Of a stretch of 28,158 bases of DNA, positions 23,506 to 28,158 are shown in pieces. Under the pieces are notes generated by a model. The model worked only from the letters and a program-made list of their open reading frames with translations. It was not told the origin of the DNA and did not search any database. The stretch's first letter is position 1, and each line of letters begins with the position of its first letter. The position numbers and the translations under genes are program-made. The DNA is from Bacteroidales bacterium UBA5226. Its GTDB lineage: Bacteria; Bacteroidota; Bacteroidia; Bacteroidales; UBA932. The stretch spans positions 132,723 to 160,880 of the forward strand of contig DHUU01000018.1 of assembly GCA_002409325.1 (NCBI GenBank), given 5' to 3'.

Positions 23506-26351
23506 AAGCAATTCTCTCTACTTAACCACTCCCTGAGCAAGGTGCCGGTATATGACTGCAAATTCTCTGCCAGTTCTTCAGGCGTTCCGGTCCCTACCAC
23601 CTGTCCCCCGCCGGCCCCTCCTTCGGGGCCCAGGTCAATGATATGATCGGCCGAGCAGATGATGTCGGGATGATGCTCTATGATCACAATGGTGTTGCCT
23701 TTGTCTGTGAGCTGGTGCAGGATTTGGAGCAGGACCTTCACGTCCTCAAAATGCAGCCCGGTGGTGGGTTCGTCCAGGATGTAGAGCGTTTTGCCTGTGG
23801 AGGTACGGGACAATTCGGCCGCCAGTTTTACCCGCTGGCATTCTCCCCCGCTCAGGGTTGTGGAGGGTTGTCCCAGCTTGATGTAACCCAGTCCCACATC
23901 CTGCAGTGTTCTGATTTTCTGAATGATGAGAGGTACGTGCCTGAAGAAGTCAACGGCTTCGTTGACTGTCATGTCTAGCACCTGGTAAATGTTCTTGTCT
24001 TTGTAACGGACTGCCAGTGTGTCGCTTTTGTAGCGTTTTCCCTGACAGTCGGGGCAGGTGATGTGGACATCGGGCAAAAAATTCATCTCTATGAGCTGGA
24101 TTCCCGCCCCCTTGCAGGCTTCACACCGGCCACCCCCTGTGTTGAAAGAGAAGCGGGAAGATTTGAAACCGCGGGTTTTGGCATCCTGTGAGGCGGCAAA
24201 AAGCTTGCGAATCTCGGCAAAAACATTGGTATAGGTTGCCGGGTTGCTGCGGGGCGTTTTCCCTATGGGGGATTGGTCTACCTCTACCACTTTGTCTATG
24301 TTCTGGATACCGGTGACCGAACCGTGTGGCAGGAAAGGCCTTTTGGAACGGTAAAACTTCCGGGTGAGCACGGGAACGAGCGTTTCGTTTATCAGGCTGG
24401 ACTTGCCACTGCCGCTCACGCCCGTAACGCAGATAAAGCACCCCAGGGGAAAATCCACGGTAATGTTCTTCAGGTTGTTGCCAGTGGCTTCACATATACG
24501 CAGCACGTTCCCGTTGCCGGTACGCCTTGTATGGGGAATCGGTATGCTCCGTATTCCCTTCAGGTACTGCCAGGTAAGGCTCCTCAGGTGCTCTTGTTCC
24601 AGGAATTGGTCCATGGGTCCCGAGTAAAGCAGGTGGCCGCCCTCACGGCCGGCCCCGGGCCCCAGGTCTATCAGCCAGTCGGCACTCAGGATGGTTTCCC
24701 GGTCGTGTTCCACTACAAGAACCGTGTTCCCGGCATCGCGCAATTTCATAAGTGCTTTGATCAGCCTGCGGTTGTCCCGCTGGTGCAATCCTATGCTGGG
24801 TTCGTCCAGAATATAGAGTACGTTCACCAGGGTGGACCCTATTTGCGTGGCCAGCCTGATGCGCTGGCTCTCCCCGCCGCTCAGGGTGCGTGTTCCCCGG
24901 TCCAGGGAGAGGTAGGAAAGTCCCACATCCAGGAGGAACTGCAGCCGGTCGCGGATCTCTTTAAGTATATCTGTGGCAATGGCTTTTTGCCTGTCCGAGA
25001 TGCGGTCTTCCACTCTCTCCAGCCAACAGACCAGCGGCTGGATGTCCATGGCGGCCAGCTGGGCAATGTTCTTGTCTGCAAAGCGGAAGCATAGCGCATC
25101 CTGGTTGAGCCGGCTCCCGTGGCATACAGGACATGTTACTTCTTCCAGGTAACGCTCCCAGGTGGTCATTTTCCCTTCCCCTTCCCCGTTCATCTGTTCC
25201 ATGCGGTTGATCAGCCCGGGAAAGGTTATGGTGTAGGTTCCGCCCATCTGTGCATGGACATAGATCAGGTCTTCGCTCCCGTAGAGCAGCGTGTCCATGG
25301 CCTCTTCAGGGATTTCTGAAATGGGCGTTTGCAGCGAGAACCCGTACTTCTTTGCCACCCCTTCCAGGTGACTGAACAGTGTGTTGTCCCGGTATTTGCC
25401 AAAGGGTTCCAGTCCTCCCTGCGCGATGGACAGGGAATTGTCCGGAATGATCTTTTTCATGTCAATGCGGGTGGTGAAGCCCAGGCCTTTGCATTTTGGG
25501 CAGGCTCCCAGCGGGGAATTGAACGAAAAACTGAAGGGGGCCGGCTCGGGAAAGGACAGGCCGCTTTCGGGGCACATCAGGTGTTTGCTGTAATGGGTGG
25601 TTTTGCCGGTATCGGGGTCCAGAACAACAAAAGATCCGTTCCCGTGGTGCAACGCTGTGTTGACCGAATCACGCAGGCGGGCCAGGGAAGCCCCATCCTG
25701 CGCCGAAGGAACCAGTTTGTCTATGACAATCTCTATGAAATGGTTCTTGTAACGGTCCAGCAACATATTGTGGGCAATTTGCTCTATGTTTCCGTCTATG
25801 CGGACTTCCAGGAACCCCTTTTTCAGGATCTGTTCCAATAGTTCCCGGTAATGTCCCTTTCTCCCCTTGACTACAGGGGCCAGAAGGATGCATTTTTTTC
25901 CATGGTGCTGCGATGCTATGAGTGAAACCATCTGTTCTGCACTGTAACGGATCATGGGCTTGCCCGTTACGGGAGAGTAAGCTATGGATGCCCTGGCAAA
26001 GAGCAGCCTCAGAAAATCATAGATTTCAGTGACCGTGCCCACTGTGGAACGGGGATTGCGTGTAGTGGTTTTCTGTTCAATGGCAATGATGGGACTCAGG
26101 CCCGAGATGTGTTCCACATCGGGACGCTGCAGGATACCCAGGTAGTGGCGGGCATAGGAAGACAACGTTTCCAGGTATCGCCGTTGTCCTTCTGCATGCA
26201 GGGTGTCAAAAGCCAACGAGGATTTTCCGCTCCCGCTCAGACCTGTAATGATGCTCAAGGCATGACGGGGTATGTCCAGACTGATGTTTTTCAGGTTGTT
26301 GACCCTTGCCCCTTCTATCCGGATATAACTTGCAGGCATGGGAATCAGCAT
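23502..26351 (-). CDS. uvrA: Excinuclease ABC subunit A
   Basis: This 949-residue ATPase scans DNA for bulky damage and loads UvrB in nucleotide excision repair. It has two ABC modules. The first has Walker A GLSGSGKSS at 37-45 and signature LSGGESQRIRLATQ; the second has GVSGSGKSSL, signature LSGGECQRVKLAAEL and Walker B LYILDEPTTGLH. The C-terminal zinc finger is CEACKGAG with CPDCQGKRY. The zinc site in the first half is partial: CPESG replaces the first CxxC, as in other Bacteroidota UvrA, while CPKCKG remains. The ATG at 26351 overlaps the MBL gene stop by 7 bp; a second in-frame ATG at 26339 is an alternative. Length is normal. Confidence 0.97.
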   Translation of the reverse strand: MLIPMPASYIRIEGARVNNLKNISLDIPRHALSIITGLSGSGKSSLAFDTLHAEGQRRYLETLSSYARHYLGILQRPDVEHISGLSPIIAIEQKTTTRNPRSTVGTVTEIYDFLRLLFARASIAYSPVTGKPMIRYSAEQMVSLIASQHHGKKCILLAPVVKGRKGHYRELLEQILKKGFLEVRIDGNIEQIAHNMLLDRYKNHFIEIVIDKLVPSAQDGASLARLRDSVNTALHHGNGSFVVLDPDTGKTTHYSKHLMCPESGLSFPEPAPFSFSFNSPLGACPKCKGLGFTTRIDMKKIIPDNSLSIAQGGLEPFGKYRDNTLFSHLEGVAKKYGFSLQTPISEIPEEAMDTLLYGSEDLIYVHAQMGGTYTITFPGLINRMEQMNGEGEGKMTTWERYLEEVTCPVCHGSRLNQDALCFRFADKNIAQLAAMDIQPLVCWLERVEDRISDRQKAIATDILKEIRDRLQFLLDVGLSYLSLDRGTRTLSGGESQRIRLATQIGSTLVNVLYILDEPSIGLHQRDNRRLIKALMKLRDAGNTVLVVEHDRETILSADWLIDLGPGAGREGGHLLYSGPMDQFLEQEHLRSLTWQYLKGIRSIPIPHTRRTGNGNVLRICEATGNNLKNITVDFPLGCFICVTGVSGSGKSSLINETLVPVLTRKFYRSKRPFLPHGSVTGIQNIDKVVEVDQSPIGKTPRSNPATYTNVFAEIRKLFAASQDAKTRGFKSSRFSFNTGGGRCEACKGAGIQLIEMNFLPDVHITCPDCQGKRYKSDTLAVRYKDKNIYQVLDMTVNEAVDFFRHVPLIIQKIRTLQDVGLGYIKLGQPSTTLSGGECQRVKLAAELSRTSTGKTLYILDEPTTGLHFEDVKVLLQILHQLTDKGNTIVIIEHHPDIICSADHIIDLGPEGGAGGGQVVGTGTPEELAENLQSYTGTLLREWLSRENCL

Positions 26352-26989
26352 AAATGCTGCAGGTAGGGATTGCCTGCAAATTCACGTTCCAGGGAAGAGG
26401 AAGGACCGTGCCCGGGGAAAATGAGGGTGTAAGCCGGCAAAGGCATGATTTTCCGGGTAAGCGAATCCATAAGTTGGTCATAATTTCCCCCGGGCAGGTC
26501 GGTCCTGCCCACGCTGCCGGCAAAGAGCAGGTCTCCGGTGATCAACATTCCCTCCTGGTGGCCGAACAGGCAGACACTGCCGGGGCTGTGACCCGGCGTG
26601 TGCATTACTTTCAGGGATGATGTTCCAAAGGAAAGCACCTCGCCGTCATAAACGGGGGCAAAATCTGTTCCGGGCGGGGTCATGTTAAATCCGAACAGGT
26701 AGGCGTGGGAAGATGCCCTTTTGAGCGATTCGGCTTCCAAAGGATGTATCCGCAACGGGATATCGTATTTTTGACGCAGGAAAGCCAGTCCCATCAGGTG
26801 ATCAAAATGACAGTGGGTGTTAACAATAAACCGGGGGGTTAGGTTGTTGCTTTTGATGTAGGTGGCCAGCCGCTGTTCTTCTGTTTGTCCATAACAACCC
26901 GGGTCAATAATGATGCAATCGCCTGTCTGGTCATATAACACGTAGCAACAGGTGCGCAAGGCGTTGAAATAAAAAGTTTTAAACTCCAT
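26345..26989 (-). CDS. MBL-fold metal-dependent hydrolase (glyoxalase II-like)
   Basis: This 214-residue cytoplasmic metallo-beta-lactamase-fold protein carries the metal-binding motif THCHFDH (58-64), His134 in HTPGHSPGS, Asp153 in ITGDLLFAGSVGR, and a late FPGHG histidine, which is the full two-metal ligand set. The pattern GSVGRTDLPGG is typical of glyoxalase II-like thioesterases, so a hydroxyacyl-thiol or similar thioester is a reasonable substrate guess. It is the second gene of the cluster: its start overlaps pcm by 11 bp and its end overlaps uvrA by 7 bp. Confidence 0.93.
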   Translation of the reverse strand: MEFKTFYFNALRTCCYVLYDQTGDCIIIDPGCYGQTEEQRLATYIKSNNLTPRFIVNTHCHFDHLMGLAFLRQKYDIPLRIHPLEAESLKRASSHAYLFGFNMTPPGTDFAPVYDGEVLSFGTSSLKVMHTPGHSPGSVCLFGHQEGMLITGDLLFAGSVGRTDLPGGNYDQLMDSLTRKIMPLPAYTLIFPGHGPSSSLEREFAGNPYLQHLC

Positions 26990-27638
26990 GTTTCATTTTT
27001 TGTGTGCCTGTGAGCATGGGCACAAATGAGTAGGGGCCAAAATCCTCTGTGGTATACGTATCTTCTCCGGTCCGGGTAATGCGTAGCATTTGTTGTTCAT
27101 TCCGTCCTACAGGAATCACCATTTTTCCGTTTATGGCCAGTTGCTCCTTTAGCCTTGGGGGTACAGCCGGGGCACCGCAGGTCACCAGGATTCCTCTGAA
27201 CGGGGCAAACTGAGGCAAACCGGCAAAACCGTCCCCAAAGTACAGGCCTGAAGGGTCAAAGCCTGCTGCCACCAGGTTTTTCTGGGCCTGCATGTATAAC
27301 TCCCAGATCCGTTCAATGGAATAAACCTGGAATCCCATGGCCATAAGGATTGCCGCCTGGTATCCGCACCCGGTCCCGATTTCCAGGACCTTGTCCATTT
27401 TACTGCAATTGAGCAGGTGCGTCTGCATGGCAACGGTAAAAGGCTGTGAAATGGTCTGGCTGGCGGTGATAGGCAGGGGTTTGTCCTTGTAGGCCAAATG
27501 CTCCAGCCCTTTTTCCACGAACATGTGCCGGGGAATCCGTTCCATGGCTTTAAGCACCAGGGGATTGAACGTGTATTTACCGGCCAGTTCTTCTATAAGC
27601 AGCCTTCTTTGTCCTTGTTGTCTGAGGGTGTCTGGCAT
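26979..27638 (-). CDS. pcm: Protein-L-isoaspartate O-methyltransferase
   Basis: This 219-residue SAM-dependent methyltransferase starts repair of isoaspartyl residues in aged proteins. Family features: IPRHMFVEKGLEHLAYKD (35-52), then DKPLPITASQTISQPFTVA (52-70), the SAM motif VLEIGTGCGYQAAIL (84-98), and VTCGAPAVPPRLKEQL near 152-167, in place of the more common TAAAPxVP. It is the first gene of a four-gene overlapping cluster with an MBL hydrolase, uvrA and a nucleoside kinase. No strong -7 box is visible in the 76 bp upstream; a possible hairpin is at 27666-27689. Confidence 0.94.
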   Translation of the reverse strand: MPDTLRQQGQRRLLIEELAGKYTFNPLVLKAMERIPRHMFVEKGLEHLAYKDKPLPITASQTISQPFTVAMQTHLLNCSKMDKVLEIGTGCGYQAAILMAMGFQVYSIERIWELYMQAQKNLVAAGFDPSGLYFGDGFAGLPQFAPFRGILVTCGAPAVPPRLKEQLAINGKMVIPVGRNEQQMLRITRTGEDTYTTEDFGPYSFVPMLTGTQKMKHGV

Positions 27639-27665
27639 GGGAAAACTTCAGGGGCAAATGATTAA

Positions 27666-27689
27666 GCCCCCTCTCTTCCGGGAGGAGGC
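27666..27689 (-). terminator. Possible weak terminator between the TPR gene and pcm
   Basis: On the minus strand GCC (27689-27687) pairs with GGC (27668-27666), then after one mismatch CCTC pairs with GAGG, giving a short hairpin followed by only two T residues. It lies 25 nt after the TPR gene stop. The stem is imperfect and the T tract is poor, so it may be an attenuating or processing structure rather than a true terminator. The rest of 27639-27714 shows nothing else. Confidence 0.3.
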
Positions 27690-27714
27690 TTTCATCCGGT
27701 TTAGGAAAATGGAG

Positions 27715-28158
27715 TTAGTTGTCTAATAACTTTAACGAGGGATCAATCTTGTAGGCCTTGGCCTTGTATTCGGCAGCCTTTGCGTTTTCGTTCAGGCGCC
27801 CGTAGGCAACACCCGAGGCATACAGAACATAGGGGCAATCCTGGTCAAGATCCTGCAGCACCTTTAGGGCGTCTTTCACCTGGTTCTTGTTCAGAAGGGC
27901 AATGGCATAATTGATGTCTTTCTCATTAGAGAGCAGGCGGATGGCTTTGTCGTTGTCTTCCTGGTAGACGGCCAGGACACCGCGGTAGTAGCGTGTCATG
28001 CCTTCATCGGAGATGGCGTTCAGGGCAGATTCAGCCTCGCCGTACTGACCTTGTTTCATGGATACGCAGGCACGCTGCAAGGCAATCATGTCTTTTTCTG
28101 CCTGCTGGTCGGCAACCAGGTCTGCATTGGCCAGTGTCTGCTGTGCGGCTTCCAGGTC
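27715..28158 (-). CDS. TPR-type protein, C-terminal part, 5' truncated by window
   Basis: This is the final 147 codons of a protein whose start lies beyond the window edge; the frame is open to base 28158, and a Met at 28089 is internal. Repeating helical pairs with TPR-like spacing are seen: YGEAESALNAISDEGMTRYYRGVLAV, AIALLNKNQVKDALKVLQDLD, and LYASGVAYGRLNENAKAAEYKAKAYKIDPSLK. It ends shortly after the last repeat (LLDN). In Bacteroidota such tails occur in OmpA-like or other envelope proteins with TPRs, but the N-terminal domain is not visible and no function can be given. It is 76 bp upstream of pcm on the same strand. Confidence 0.82.
   Translation of the reverse strand, partial: DLEAAQQTLANADLVADQQAEKDMIALQRACVSMKQGQYGEAESALNAISDEGMTRYYRGVLAVYQEDNDKAIRLLSNEKDINYAIALLNKNQVKDALKVLQDLDQDCPYVLYASGVAYGRLNENAKAAEYKAKAYKIDPSLKLLDN

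Noticed and set aside
1..28158. CRISPR arrays, tRNA or rRNA genes, insertion sequences, phage genes
   Set aside because: I looked for repeated spacers, tRNA arms, transposase motifs and terminal inverted repeats and saw none.

Overview
The window looks like a compact chromosomal stretch from a member of the Bacteroidota, probably Bacteroidales, with roughly 50-55% GC by eye. Supporting signs are the repeated TAnnTTTG promoter box, the lack of Shine-Dalgarno sequences, the Bacteroidota forms of UvrA, WaaA and the nucleoside kinase, and an ECF sigma factor operon encoding what looks like a dual-membrane-spanning anti-sigma factor. I see no tRNA, rRNA, CRISPR array, insertion sequence or phage gene. 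No gene-free stretch exceeds 300 bases; the longest, between prmC and trpB, is a regulatory leader.

Layout. 1-2249: the end of a class A penicillin-binding protein, then ddl and prmC, co-directional. 2264-3730: a tryptophan attenuator (promoter box, 24-codon leader with three tandem Trp codons, antiterminator, terminator) in front of a lone trpB2-type gene. 3714-5989 (-): an exported serine hydrolase coupled to an exported class I glutamine amidotransferase-like hydrolase. 6023-7396: radA, divergent from that pair. 7386-9031 (-): a flippase-like membrane protein and a barrel-like exported protein. 9101-12826: a PfkB sugar/nucleoside kinase followed by two fused shikimate-pathway genes, DAHP synthase-chorismate mutase and 3-dehydroquinate synthase-dehydratase. 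12783-14015 (-): waaA (Kdo transferase). 14001-16728: an anchored PHP-like hydrolase, then MlaE- and MlaF-type lipid transporter subunits. 16718-18955 (-): ECF sigma factor, lipoprotein, and an anti-sigma factor with an outer-membrane barrel. 19053-21914: a TPR lipoprotein and an EnvC-like protein with a degenerate LytM domain. 21889-27638 (-): pcm, MBL hydrolase, uvrA and a nucleoside kinase in one overlapping cluster. 27715-28158 (-): the end of a TPR protein.

Themes. Much of the window serves the cell envelope: peptidoglycan, Kdo-lipid A, Mla lipid transport, EnvC-like activation and an envelope sigma system. Two loci concern aromatic amino acids. They cover early shikimate steps and chorismate mutase at 10095-12826, and the last tryptophan step under Trp attenuation at 2264-3730.

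The DNA is tightly packed. All five convergent pairs overlap at their 3' ends by 11-44 bp, many co-directional genes share stop/start bases, and several promoter boxes sit only 4-7 nt before the start codon, which suggests leaderless transcripts. The strongest regulatory observation is the complete trp attenuator. The strongest protein-level ones are the AroB-AroD fusion and the sigma/lipoprotein/trans-envelope anti-sigma operon.
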